Assembly (NCBI GenBank): GCA_026392575.1
Contig: JAPLBU010000062.1
Location: 1 to 16,045, forward strand
Source: Actinomycetota bacterium
GTDB taxonomy: Bacteria > Actinomycetota > Actinomycetes > S36-B12
Length of the DNA: 16,045 bases
Direction: 5' to 3'
The position numbers were made by a program, and so were the translations under genes. Shown here in pieces: positions 1 to 7,207 of the stretch. The number at the start of each line of letters is the position of its first letter. Position 1 is the first letter of the stretch. The notes below the pieces were generated by a model, which had not been told where the DNA came from, did not search any database, and was given only the letters and a program-made list of their open reading frames with translations.

Positions 1-134
1 ATGCGGTCGAACTCCTCCACCGTCTTGAGGAGTTCTCTTGCCAGTTCCTGTTGTTCAAGAGAACGCGCAAGCTCGTAATAGACGGTTTTGACGGCGAACA
101 CGAGATTCCGTAATACGCAAATGCGGCTCGTCAT
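1..134 (-). CDS. Hypothetical protein, N-terminal part, cut by window start
   Basis: An open frame runs leftward from an ATG at 134-132 for 44 codons and leaves the window without a stop. A GGAGG lies four bases before the ATG, a good ribosome-binding site. The product begins MTSRICVLRN and becomes a Glu/Leu/Arg-rich helical stretch from about residue 19, possibly a coiled coil. Codons such as TTA, ATT, AAA and AGA are more frequent here than in neighbouring genes. I do not recognise the family. The first codons and the ribosome-binding site lie inside the histidine kinase remnant on the other strand, so the start may have been created by whatever event joined the two sequences. A competing plus-strand reading is open from 3 to a TAA at 111-113. 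Confidence 0.3.
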   Translation of the reverse strand, partial: MTSRICVLRNLVFAVKTVYYELARSLEQQELARELLKTVEEFDR

Positions 135-416
135 GCGACCTCCGCAGTGCACTTGAGTCTGACGACCACGGGGACGCTTATGCGTCTACAGGTGGATGAC
201 GACGGTGTCGGGCTCCTGCCGGCTGACTGCGCACGGGTCTTCGACCGGTTCGTGCGGCTCGACGCATCGCGCGACCGGGATGAGGGGGGCAGCGGCCTGG
301 GACTGGCAATCGTTGCGGCAATCGCCAACGCGCACGGTGGCAGCGTCGATGCCCAACCCGGGCCAGGCGGGCACTTCGCGCTGGTGCTCCCGGCATACCG
401 CCGCGCGGATGGCTAG
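117..416 (+). pseudogene. C-terminal ATPase fragment of a sensor histidine kinase
   Basis: The fragment keeps the catalytic ATP-binding half of a two-component sensor kinase. The N-box starts at 120 (NAARHA), followed by a G1-box DDDGVG, an F-box FDRFVRL, the G2-box GSGLGLAIV and the final strand GHFALVLP. The sensor, membrane and His-phosphoacceptor parts are absent: in the same frame there is a TAA at 111-113, and nothing upstream resembles a kinase. The break falls immediately before the N-box Asn, so the remnant cannot be a working kinase. An internal ATG at 180 could start translation but would give only half the ATPase fold. The stop codon shares a CTAG with the stop of the converging GGDEF/EAL gene. 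No response regulator is in the window. The family assignment is firm; whether this is a genuine pseudogene or a contig-edge chimera is not decided by the sequence. Confidence 0.75.
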
Positions 417-2894
417 GAGGCGGTAGTCGGCTCGGGGCGGCCGAACAGCCAGCCCTGACCCTGGTGCCAGCCCTGACCCAGCAGGGCGCCAGCTTCGAAC
501 TCCGTCTCGATGCCCTCGGCCACAGTGTCGAGACCGAGGCCCGAGGCAAGGCCGATAAGCCCCTGCGCGAGTTTGATGCAGGTGCTGTCGCCGGTGCGGA
601 TACCGCTGGTGAAGGACTTGTCGAGTTTGAGTCCGCGAACGGGCAGGTCACGCAAGTGGCTGATCGACGAGTAGCCGGTGCCGAAGTCGTCGACGTACCA
701 CGTGGCCCCGCTGGAGCACATCGCTGTCATCGCCTCGGCGATCAACGGGCTGGCATCGAGCAGTGCCGTCTCGGTGACCTCGAGGCGGAGTCGAGTCGGG
801 TCAACGCGGGAGGCCGCAACGAGCGCCGAAAAGCGATCGGGGTAGTCGCTGCTGGCGAGCGAGTGCTGTCGAGATGGCGAGCACGTCGAGCGCTCCCGCG
901 AGGATGGCGAGGTCGATGTCGACGACGAGCCCCGTCGACTCGGCAACCGGCAGGAACTCATCCGGCAGCATGGTGAAGTTGTCGCTTCCCACCCAGCGGG
1001 CAAGTGCCTCGTATCCGCGAAGCCTGCGATCGGTGAGCATCACCACGGGCTGGAACCACGGGGTGATGCGTCCCTGCTTCAGGACGTCGCGCAGGTCGGA
1101 TTCAATCGAGAGTCGGCGGGCGGCCTCGGATGCGAGAGCAGGCTCGATGAACTGCCAGCGGTCACGGCCGGCATCCTTCGCCTGACGGGCAGCCAGGCTC
1201 GCCTGACGCAGGAGTTCCTCGCTGTTGGCGTTGCGGTCCCCTGTGGCGATTCCGATGCTGACGGTGGGCTCGATCGTCTGTCCTTCGACGACGATCGTTC
1301 CGCGAGCGGCCGCACACAGGCGCTCGGCCTTTGATGCCGCGTCCACTGCACTGGGCAGGTCCGACATCAGCACGAGGAATTCGTCGCCAGCAATCCGTGC
1401 GACGCGGTCGGGGTCACCGACGGCGGAGGCGATTCTTGCGGCGATGGTGGTCAGGACGAGATCACCGGCGGCGTAACTGAGCGCCTGGTTCACGGTCGTG
1501 AGCCGGTCGACACCAATGCTCAGCACGGCGAGGGAGCGGCGACTCATCGCGAGGTCGTCGATCGCTCGGTCAATGCGTGCGATGGCCAGGCCGCGATTCG
1601 CGAGCCCGGTGAGGGTGTCGTGCCCGATCTCGTGCTCTCGCTGAATCTGGCCCTGGATCTGCGCATCGATGTCGCGCAGCACTGCGACGAAACCATCAAC
1701 AGTGCCGTCGGCGCGGGTGAAGGGTCGTGTGGCCACTGAAACCCAGATCCGCGATCCATCAGCGCGCAAGAGGTGAACCTGGGTGGTGTCTGCTTCCTCG
1801 CCGTCGATGTAGCGAGCCAGCGAGGCCTGCGCCATCGCCAGCTGTTCGGCATCAAGGAACTCCAGGCCCGAGCGGCCGAGCACGGTGTCAGCGGCGTAGC
1901 CCGTCAGCCGCTCGAACGACGGCGATACCCAGGAAATCGTGGCGTTGCCATCGAACCGCGCAACGGCATCGGTGACACCCTCGGTGACCAGGCGGTAGAG
2001 CTCCTCGCGTTCGGCCAGGGCGTAGTCAGCCTTTCGCCGGTCGGTCTGGTCACGGAACATGTAGACCAGCTGTTCGCCCGCCTTGGCGATTCGAAGATCG
2101 TAGAAGCGCAACTCACCGCCCTTGATCTCCTGCTCGTACTCGTAGTCGTCCAAGAGCAGCGGCTCACCGGTCGTGAGCGTGTTGACGAGCAGATCGAATC
2201 CGCCGTTCAGCCGGTGCCCGGGCATGATGTGGAGCAGGCGCACTCCGACGAGTTGCTCGCGCGGGAGACCGGCGTATTCGCAGGCAGCAGCGTTCGCCTC
2301 CATGCAGACGAAGTCGATGACGCTGCCGAGTTCGTCGGTGACGGGTTCAAGCAGGAGGAGCGGGTCGAGAAGGTTCGCGAGCATCGCGTTGAGCCGTTCC
2401 TCGCCGGCCTCGGCAGCATCGCGTGCGCGGACGAGCTCATCGATGTCACGAGCGCGCCCGACCGTTCCGCCGGGACCGCCATCGGGATCGGGGAAGGGGG
2501 CGCCGATGATCGACATCCAGCGGTAGCCGCCGGCCTTCGTGCGCAGTCGCATGGGTGGCGCATTCCCAGCGGCGACGTCCGGCACGATGTCACCGGCACG
2601 CAGGGACTCCCTTGCCGCGGTGTTCGCCATCCAGTCATCGGGATGCACGAGGGTCTCGATGTCCATGCCGATGAGGTCTTCCGTCGTCCAGCCGACGGAG
2701 CGGGTGAAGGACGGCGACACCCAGACCAACCGGCGGTGCCGGTCCGAGCGGTAGACGGCGTCATGGGGATTGTCGGCGACCAGGCGGTAGAGGTCCTCAT
2801 CGGTGAGCGGATCGCCCTCGCGAAGCGCGATGCGGCGCAGGGCATCGGGGTGCACCACCCAACCGGGCGCGGCCGCTTCGTGCGTTTCCGTCAC
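413..2894 (-). pseudogene. PAS-PAS-PAS-GGDEF-EAL cyclic-di-GMP protein, frameshifted in the EAL domain
   Basis: The family makes (GGDEF) or degrades (EAL) cyclic di-GMP in response to PAS-sensed signals. The first frame starts at GTG 2894 and runs 697 codons to 801. It has PAS regions at about residues 35-150, 165-285 and 293-412, a GGDEF domain at 424-580 (DTLTGLANR at 426-434; active-site motif AGDEF at 502-506 instead of GGDEF) and the start of an EAL domain (YEALARW, 628-634). Near 860-880 the EAL reading moves to another frame that continues to a stop at 413, with LEVTET, DDFGTGYSS, LKLDKSF, AEGIET and QGWLFGRP all present. Between the frames about 15 residues are missing, including the strand that carries the metal-binding Asn (NxS). 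No signal peptide or membrane segment is visible, so the protein is probably cytoplasmic. The first frame could still yield a PAS-GGDEF protein with a broken tail; the EAL activity is lost as written. Sequencing or assembly error is an alternative. Confidence 0.8.
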
Positions 2895-2961
2895 GGGCCG
2901 ATGCTAGTCGGGCGAAACGGACAGGTTGTCGGGCGGCCGTGCATAGACTTCGGGTCCCGAT

Positions 2962-2977
2962 GGAGGCACCCGCCTCC
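2962..2977 (+). promoter_or_regulatory. Leader hairpin before the acidic repeat-protein gene
   Basis: GGAGGC (2962-2967) and GCCTCC (2972-2977) form a perfect 6-bp stem with an ACCC loop, 13 bases before the AAGGAG ribosome-binding site (2991-2996). It lies in the 107-bp divergent gap between the GGDEF/EAL gene and the acidic-protein gene. A possible -10 (TAGACT, 2944-2949) lies just upstream, but I see no well-spaced -35, so the promoter is weakly supported. Confidence 0.35.
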
Positions 2978-3001
2978 TTGGCCGACGAGCAAGGAGCGAC
3001 C

Positions 3002-3259
3002 GTGGCAGACGACGACATCGAAATCGGCGAGGAGATTGAGATCGAGGTGGTTCTCGGAGCCAACGGCGAGCCGGTTGGGGCGGTCGTCGATGACATCGTC
3101 GTGGCAACCGGTCCCGGTGGATCGATCGTCGACGAGACGGTAGACGTGCTGGATGCCGAGGGGCACCTGCTGCTTGAGGACGAGACGGTCAGCGTCTACG
3201 ACGCGGACGCGAACCTGGTCGCCCAGGAGGAGACCGTCGCGATCGCACTGGACGAGTAG
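3002..3259 (+). CDS. Small, extremely acidic 16-residue-repeat protein
   Basis: I do not recognise this 85-residue protein. The GTG at 3002 is chosen because AAGGAG at 2991-2996 is spaced five bases from it; an upstream in-frame ATG at 2939 has no such site. As translated it has 25 Asp/Glu, no Lys or Arg and a single His. The C-terminal half is built of 16-residue units: DETV at 44-47, DETV at 60-63 and EETV at 76-79, each followed by alternating hydrophobic residues and a turn (VLDAEGHL, VYDADANL, IALDE). A weaker earlier unit starts at DDIV (30-33). This spacing suggests stacked beta-hairpins or a small beta-solenoid. There is no signal peptide and no membrane segment. The gene ends 10 bases before fucU and is probably co-transcribed with it. 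Possible roles such as cation binding or an acidic partner protein are guesses. Confidence 0.8.
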   Translation: MADDDIEIGEEIEIEVVLGANGEPVGAVVDDIVVATGPGGSIVDETVDVLDAEGHLLLEDETVSVYDADANLVAQEETVAIALDE

Positions 3260-3269
3260 CGGTTCCGGC

Positions 3270-3698
3270 ATGCTCAAGGGAGTCGATCCACTGCTGAGCG
3301 GTGACCTGCTGAAGATTCTTGACGACATGGGTCACGGCGATCGGTTGCTTCTCGTCGATCGCAATTACCCGGCGGCGGCGTCCGGCAAGCCGGTCGTGCG
3401 GCTGGGTGAGGTGTCGATCATCCGCGCAGCGACGGCTATCCTCAGCGTGCTTCCGCTGGACTCGTTCATCGACCATCCGCTGGAGCGGATGGAGGTCGAG
3501 GACGATCCGTCGAAGACGACGCCGACACAGGATGAACTGCTGACACTGGCATCGGCCGCCGAAGGTCGGGCACTTGTCTACGGAGTGGTGCCGCGCCTCG
3601 ACTTCTATGAGCGTGCCCGCGAGGCCTATGCCGTGGTGCACACTCTCGACACCGTGCCCTACGGCTGCTTCATCCTGCACAAGGGCGTCATCTTCTAG
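3270..3698 (+). CDS. fucU: RbsD/FucU-family sugar mutarotase (FucU-like)
   Basis: This 142-residue protein matches the size and layout of the FucU mutarotases, which interconvert the alpha and beta anomers of free sugars such as L-fucose in the cytoplasm. Visible family marks are the opening MLKGVDPLLSGDLLKIL, the MGHGD motif with the probable catalytic His22, Asp30 in LLLVDRNYPA, FYERAREAYAVV (112-123) and the C-terminal PYGCFILHKGV (130-140) with the conserved Tyr. The ATG at 3270 reproduces the usual FucU N-terminus; no strong ribosome-binding site precedes it, so it may depend on translation of the acidic gene 10 bases upstream. No other fucose genes are in the window, so the natural sugar is uncertain. 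Its stop codon shares CTAG with the stop of the converging membrane-protein gene. Confidence 0.85.
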   Translation: MLKGVDPLLSGDLLKILDDMGHGDRLLLVDRNYPAAASGKPVVRLGEVSIIRAATAILSVLPLDSFIDHPLERMEVEDDPSKTTPTQDELLTLASAAEGRALVYGVVPRLDFYERAREAYAVVHTLDTVPYGCFILHKGVIF

Positions 3699-3958
3699 CC
3701 CTCGTCGGGGCGCAGGCGTCGAAGTGACATCACCAGGGCGACGATCCAGCCGATGATCGTCCAGCCGAGCAGCAGGTTGACGAGCCCGACGCTGACATGG
3801 GTGCGCAGGTCGCGAAGTGCGGCGATTGCCCACGGCAGCATGTAGCCGGCAGTGAGGATGGCCGCGACGACGGCGATGACCTTCGTGGCCGTCGATGTCT
3901 GGTAGCGCGCTCCGTCGACGTACACGATCCGTGCCTCCATTGGCTCTGGTGAAGTCAT
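3695..3958 (-). CDS. Two-helix membrane protein of the superinfection-immunity type
   Basis: The 87-residue product has two predicted membrane helices, about residues 24-46 and 58-79, joined by a short polar loop, and a charged tail (RRLRPDEG). The second helix contains NLLLGWTIIGWIVAL, the hallmark of the small family named after the phage T4 Imm protein. Most bacterial members have no demonstrated immunity role, so only membership is claimed. The ATG at 3958 is used; no clear ribosome-binding site is visible, and a second in-frame ATG lies at 3940. The gene is 21 bases downstream of the ferredoxin gene on the same strand and may belong to its operon. Confidence 0.65.
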   Translation of the reverse strand: MTSPEPMEARIVYVDGARYQTSTATKVIAVVAAILTAGYMLPWAIAALRDLRTHVSVGLVNLLLGWTIIGWIVALVMSLRRLRPDEG

Positions 3959-3979
3959 GGGAAGAGGGTAACGCTCGGT

Positions 3980-4207
3980 CTAGCGCTCGATGTGAAGTGC
4001 GAGCACCGGGCACGCGTGGGTCGCGTCCTCGGCAGCCTTCATCTGCGCTCGCGAGAGTTCCGCTCGCAGGCCGTGGCTGGGGAGCAGGGGGTAACCCCAC
4101 TCGTCGAGGTCGATCAGGTCCGGTGCGGCGTCGTGGCACATCCCACGGCCGTCGCACATGATCGGGTTGAGCACGAGAGTGGGCGGCGTCTTCTTCTTGT
4201 CGCTCAT
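3980..4207 (-). CDS. [3Fe-4S]-type ferredoxin
   Basis: This 75-residue cytoplasmic electron carrier has three ligand-type cysteines: Cys18 and Cys24 in MCDGRGMCHDAAP, and Cys66 in the terminal ACPVLAL. The position that holds a fourth Cys in [4Fe-4S] ferredoxins is Ala27, which indicates a [3Fe-4S] cluster, as in the small ferredoxins that serve cytochromes P450 and other oxidoreductases in actinomycetes. The start ATG (4207-4205) overlaps the TGA of the upstream flavoprotein gene as ATGA, so the two are almost certainly translated together and probably act as a pair. A longer in-frame extension upstream only shadows the flavoprotein gene. The redox direction and the final partner are not evident. 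Confidence 0.9.
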   Translation of the reverse strand: MSDKKKTPPTLVLNPIMCDGRGMCHDAAPDLIDLDEWGYPLLPSHGLRAELSRAQMKAAEDATHACPVLALHIER

Positions 4208-5547
4208 GTGAAGTCCCGTCCGGAGGAATCGAGCAGGGCGAGTCGTGCGGGTGGCACCGGCAGCTGGCGTGCGGGATCCGTCGACCGTTGGCTGGCCACC
4301 GAGCAGGCCCCCGTGAGGTGCGCATCGACCTCCGAGGCAAATGCCTGCAGGCCCGTCGATACGAATCGCGACACGCCATCGGGATGCTTGCAGCCACCTC
4401 GGTTGGTGACCAGCGAGAGGCGGTTCGCGAGCCGCCGCATGTCGCCGCCGTAGGCCTGACGCAATGCCAGTGCGCGGACGTCCTCGGCAATCGACGGTAG
4501 GCCGAACATGCAGGGACCGCACTGCCCGGCGCTCTCGCCGGCCATCCATGCGCTGACGCGCGACATCTCGTCGATCGGGCACACGCTCTCGCCGAGGGCC
4601 CACAGCAGGGAAGCACCGATGACCCCGCCGCCGGCACGCACCGACTCCGGGTCCCAGGCCACATCGGCGAACCCGTCGGCTGTGACCCATCCGCCGCCGT
4701 AGCCACCGGTGAGATAGCCGCGGATCCCCTCCGCCGGGCCACCGCAGAGCCGCTGGATCTCGTCGACGGTCGTGCCGGTTGGGACCTCGACGACACCGCT
4801 CTGGTGCACAGCGCCACCGACGGTGACGAGCGTGGTGCCGGGCGCATTGCTGGTACCCGTGCTGGCGAACCAGGCCCCGCCGTAGCGGGCGATGAGCGCG
4901 AGGTGTGCGAGCGTCTCGACATTCTGAACAAGGGTGGGGCGACCAGCCGCGCCGCGCTGGAAGGGGCGGTCGGGGAACACCGGAGTGGCGACACCGTCGC
5001 CGACCCAGTGCGACAGGGCGCTCTCCTCGCTGGAGACGTAGCGGGCCGGCGGCATCACCAGACGGATCGTCAGCGGGTCGATGCCCGCTGCATCCCTCTC
5101 GGCCAGGGCGGCCTCGAGGCCGGGGACCAGGCGTGAGTCGCGGTGCACGGCGATGAAGGCATCGGTCGCGCCGATGGTTCGGGCTGCAACGGTGATGCCG
5201 TCCAGGACCAGGTGCGGCGAGTGGGCGAGCAGGACGGCGTCCTTGCTGCTGGCCGGCTCGCCCTCCATCCCATTGGCGATGACGACGGGATGGCGGGTCC
5301 GCGCCAGCCGCCCGCGGTCGGCTGAGCTGTTCACCACGGCGCGGAGCTTCAAGTGCGTCGGAAACCAGCCGCCGCCGCGACCGCGCAGGCCCGCCTTCTC
5401 CACCTCGTCGACGAGGACACCGGGATTGCGCCCGTGCCGTTTGCCAACGTCGGGCAGCCGACCGTAGACGGCCTCATGCTCCGGCAGTGTGGACCTCTTC
5501 TCGATGCCCAGGCGTCCCGTCATGGCGCCATCGTCGCGCACCTTCAT
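4204..5547 (-). CDS. NuoF-like FMN/iron-sulfur NAD(P)H oxidoreductase subunit
   Basis: The protein resembles the 51-kDa (NuoF) subunit of complex I, which passes electrons from NADH through FMN to an iron-sulfur cluster. Marks are the FMN/NADH glycine motif GLRGRGGGWFPT (53-64), NGMEGEPASSKD (92-103), the segment YVSSEESALSHWVGDG (170-185) and the cluster region ESAGQCGPC (338-346) with GGCKHPDG (384-391). In NuoF the cluster motif is ESCGxCxPC; here the first Cys is Ala339, leaving Cys343, Cys346 and Cys386. The ATG at 5547 is chosen because GAGGTGA lies about seven bases upstream; an in-frame TTG at 5571 would add eight residues without a good site. Length is 447 residues. No other complex I genes are present, so this is a stand-alone flavoprotein that probably reduces, or is reduced by, the overlapping ferredoxin. 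Confidence 0.85.
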   Translation of the reverse strand: MKVRDDGAMTGRLGIEKRSTLPEHEAVYGRLPDVGKRHGRNPGVLVDEVEKAGLRGRGGGWFPTHLKLRAVVNSSADRGRLARTRHPVVIANGMEGEPASSKDAVLLAHSPHLVLDGITVAARTIGATDAFIAVHRDSRLVPGLEAALAERDAAGIDPLTIRLVMPPARYVSSEESALSHWVGDGVATPVFPDRPFQRGAAGRPTLVQNVETLAHLALIARYGGAWFASTGTSNAPGTTLVTVGGAVHQSGVVEVPTGTTVDEIQRLCGGPAEGIRGYLTGGYGGGWVTADGFADVAWDPESVRAGGGVIGASLLWALGESVCPIDEMSRVSAWMAGESAGQCGPCMFGLPSIAEDVRALALRQAYGGDMRRLANRLSLVTNRGGCKHPDGVSRFVSTGLQAFASEVDAHLTGACSVASQRSTDPARQLPVPPARLALLDSSGRDFT

Positions 5548-5642
5548 CAGCGACTCACCTCGCCACGGCAAAGTCGGGGTAAAGGGCCGCGCCGAGCCAA
5601 CCCGTCATGGCGTCCGTGCCGCGTCTATGGGAATGTGCGGGC

Positions 5643-7034
5643 ATGACCTTGGTTGCCGGCATCGACTCGTCCACCCAGTCCGTGAAGATCGTCGTGCGCG
5701 ATGCCGAGACGGGCGTGCTCGTTCGAGAGGCCCGGGCCCCGCATCCGGACGGCACGGAGGTGCACCCTCAGCATTGGGTTGAGGCGCTGGACGCGGTGAC
5801 GCGTGGTGTCCTTGACGGTGTCGAGGCATTGAGCATCGCCGGCCAGCAGCACGGGATGGTGGCGCTCGATGAGACAGGCGAGGTCGTCCGCCCGGCGCTG
5901 CTGTGGAACGACACCCGGTCGGCACCCGATGCCCTTGACCTGATTGACGAACTCGGTGGACCGCAGGCGTGGGCGGACGTGGTTGGCAGTGTTCCCGTCG
6001 CGGCATTCACCGTGACGAAGGCGCGATGGATGGCCAGGGTCGAGCCGGACAACGCCGCCCGCACGGCTCGGATGATGCTGCCGCACGACTACCTGACGTG
6101 GATGCTGGCTGGCCGGCCCGATGTTGCGGCGACGGACCGTGGCGAGGTCTCCGGTACGGGCTACTGGTCACCGGCCACGGGCGAGTACCGCGACGACCTC
6201 CTGCGCCTGGCCCTCGGGAGTGTGCCGGCCGTTCCGCGGGTCGCCGCGCCTGGCGAGGAGATCGGCCGCACCGCGACCGGCATCGCGCTCGGGCCGGGCA
6301 CGGGCGACAACATGGGCGCGGCGCTGGGTCTGGGTGCCGTCCCAGGCGATGTCGTCGTCTCCCTCGGCACCTCCGGAACGGCCTTCGCCGTTTCGACGAC
6401 GCCGGCGCGTGACGCGAGCGGGTTCGTCGCGGGGTTCGCGGACGCGACGGGACACTTCCTGCCGCTCGTCTGCACGCTCAATGCGGCGCGCGTGCTCACG
6501 GCGATGGCGGAACTCCTCGGGGTCGACTTCGACGAGTTCGCCGAGTTGGCGCTCTCGGCCGAGCCGGGCTCTGGAGGGCTGACCCTCCTGCCCTACCTCG
6601 ATGGCGAGCGCACTCCGAACCTGCCCGATGCTCGCGGGTCGATGCACGGCATCACGCGAGCCAACCTGACCCGCCCGAATATGGCGCGCGCGGCTATCGA
6701 GGGCATGTTCGGTGGGCTGGCTGATGCCGTCGACGCGCTCGTTGGGGTCGGGGTGCAGCCGAAGCGAATCCTGCTCGTGGGTGGTGCGGCGGCGAACCCG
6801 GCTGTCGGGGCAGTGGCGGCGACGATGTTCACGGCGCCGATCGTGGTCCCGCCCCCGGGCGAATACGTTGCGGATGGCGCTGCTCGACAGGCGGCGTGGA
6901 TCCTGGCTGGGGGGAGCACGGCTCCGACATGGTCCGGGGCCCGTCCGGGCGAGTCAGAGACCTTCGAGCCCGATCCGCAGCCGGCCATTCGCGAGGCTTA
7001 CGAGTTGGCTCGCGTCGCACTGCACGGGGGGTGA
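5643..7034 (+). CDS. xylB: Xylulokinase (FGGY carbohydrate kinase)
   Basis: It phosphorylates D-xylulose with ATP to D-xylulose 5-phosphate, feeding the pentose phosphate pathway. The 463 residues show the N-terminal phosphate-binding motif GIDSSTQSVK (6-15), the xylulokinase-type GQQHG (67-71), LLWNDTR (86-92), the catalytic-base region GDN with Asp222, the ATP-site LGTSGT (241-246), LPYLDGERTPNLP (316-328) and the C-terminal VGGAAANPA (379-387). GQQHG followed by LLWNDTR favours xylulokinase over glycerol or gluconate kinases, and the next gene, xylose isomerase, agrees. The ATG at 5643 places the GIDSS motif at the usual distance; upstream in-frame ATG 5607 adds 12 unmatched residues. The ribosome-binding site is weak. 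It heads the plus-strand xylose cluster and diverges from the NuoF-like gene across about 95 bp. Confidence 0.92.
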   Translation: MTLVAGIDSSTQSVKIVVRDAETGVLVREARAPHPDGTEVHPQHWVEALDAVTRGVLDGVEALSIAGQQHGMVALDETGEVVRPALLWNDTRSAPDALDLIDELGGPQAWADVVGSVPVAAFTVTKARWMARVEPDNAARTARMMLPHDYLTWMLAGRPDVAATDRGEVSGTGYWSPATGEYRDDLLRLALGSVPAVPRVAAPGEEIGRTATGIALGPGTGDNMGAALGLGAVPGDVVVSLGTSGTAFAVSTTPARDASGFVAGFADATGHFLPLVCTLNAARVLTAMAELLGVDFDEFAELALSAEPGSGGLTLLPYLDGERTPNLPDARGSMHGITRANLTRPNMARAAIEGMFGGLADAVDALVGVGVQPKRILLVGGAAANPAVGAVAATMFTAPIVVPPPGEYVADGAARQAAWILAGGSTAPTWSGARPGESETFEPDPQPAIREAYELARVALHGG

Positions 7035-7066
7035 GAGCTGTCGTTGCGCGGTCGTCTGCGTGACCA

Positions 7067-7124
7067 AATCGTTACAGGAAGATGTCGAATCGTTGCAGTA
7101 TGCGCTTGTGTGGGTGACGATTCG
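7067..7124. promoter_or_regulatory. Operator-like repeats upstream of xylA
   Basis: AATCGTTACAG (7067-7077) recurs as AATCGTTGCAG (7088-7098), start to start 21 bp, or two helical turns. The second copy also begins an inverted repeat, CGAATCGT (7086-7093) with ACGATTCG (7117-7124). Thus AATCGT occurs twice forward and once reversed within 58 bp. This is the only long gap (173 bp) between xylB and xylA, and a ROK regulator gene lies in the same cluster, so it is a good candidate operator. Which protein binds is inference. Confidence 0.45.
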
Positions 7125-7143
7125 CGTCATATGTTGGCAGCGA

Positions 7144-7158
7144 CAACAATGTTTGTTG
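7144..7158. promoter_or_regulatory. CAACAA/TTGTTG palindrome, possible XylR-type operator
   Basis: CAACAA (7144-7149) and TTGTTG (7153-7158) form a perfect 6-bp inverted repeat around TGT, 50 bases before the xylA start. The CAACAA-rich make-up recalls the AACAAAC elements of ROK-type XylR operators in other bacteria, but the arrangement differs, so the assignment to the local regulator is tentative. GTTGCAG at 7155-7161 repeats the end of the upstream repeat (7092-7098). Confidence 0.4.
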
Positions 7159-7207
7159 CAGCCTCATACATAACCGCGGGTGACCGCGGAGGACACCGGG
7201 GAGCACC

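Noticed and set aside
3..113. Plus-strand frame open from the window start to TAA at 111-113
   Set aside because: It could be the end of an upstream gene, but only 36 codons are visible, no motif is recognised, and the opposing minus-strand frame has a ribosome-binding site. Left undecided and not annotated.
1773..3143. Long plus-strand frame of 456 codons opposite the GGDEF/EAL gene
   Set aside because: It is antisense to clear PAS and GGDEF coding sequence, has no recognisable domain, and runs through the divergent promoter gap into another gene.
3695..3958. Phage-defence role for the superinfection-immunity-like protein
   Set aside because: Only family resemblance is present; no phage, toxin or defence genes are nearby, and the gene sits in a redox operon.
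3189..4994. Minus-strand frame of 601 codons across fucU and the flavoprotein region
   Set aside because: It is rich in Arg, Ser and Pro and of low complexity, as expected for a GC-rich shadow frame, and it overlaps four well-supported genes.
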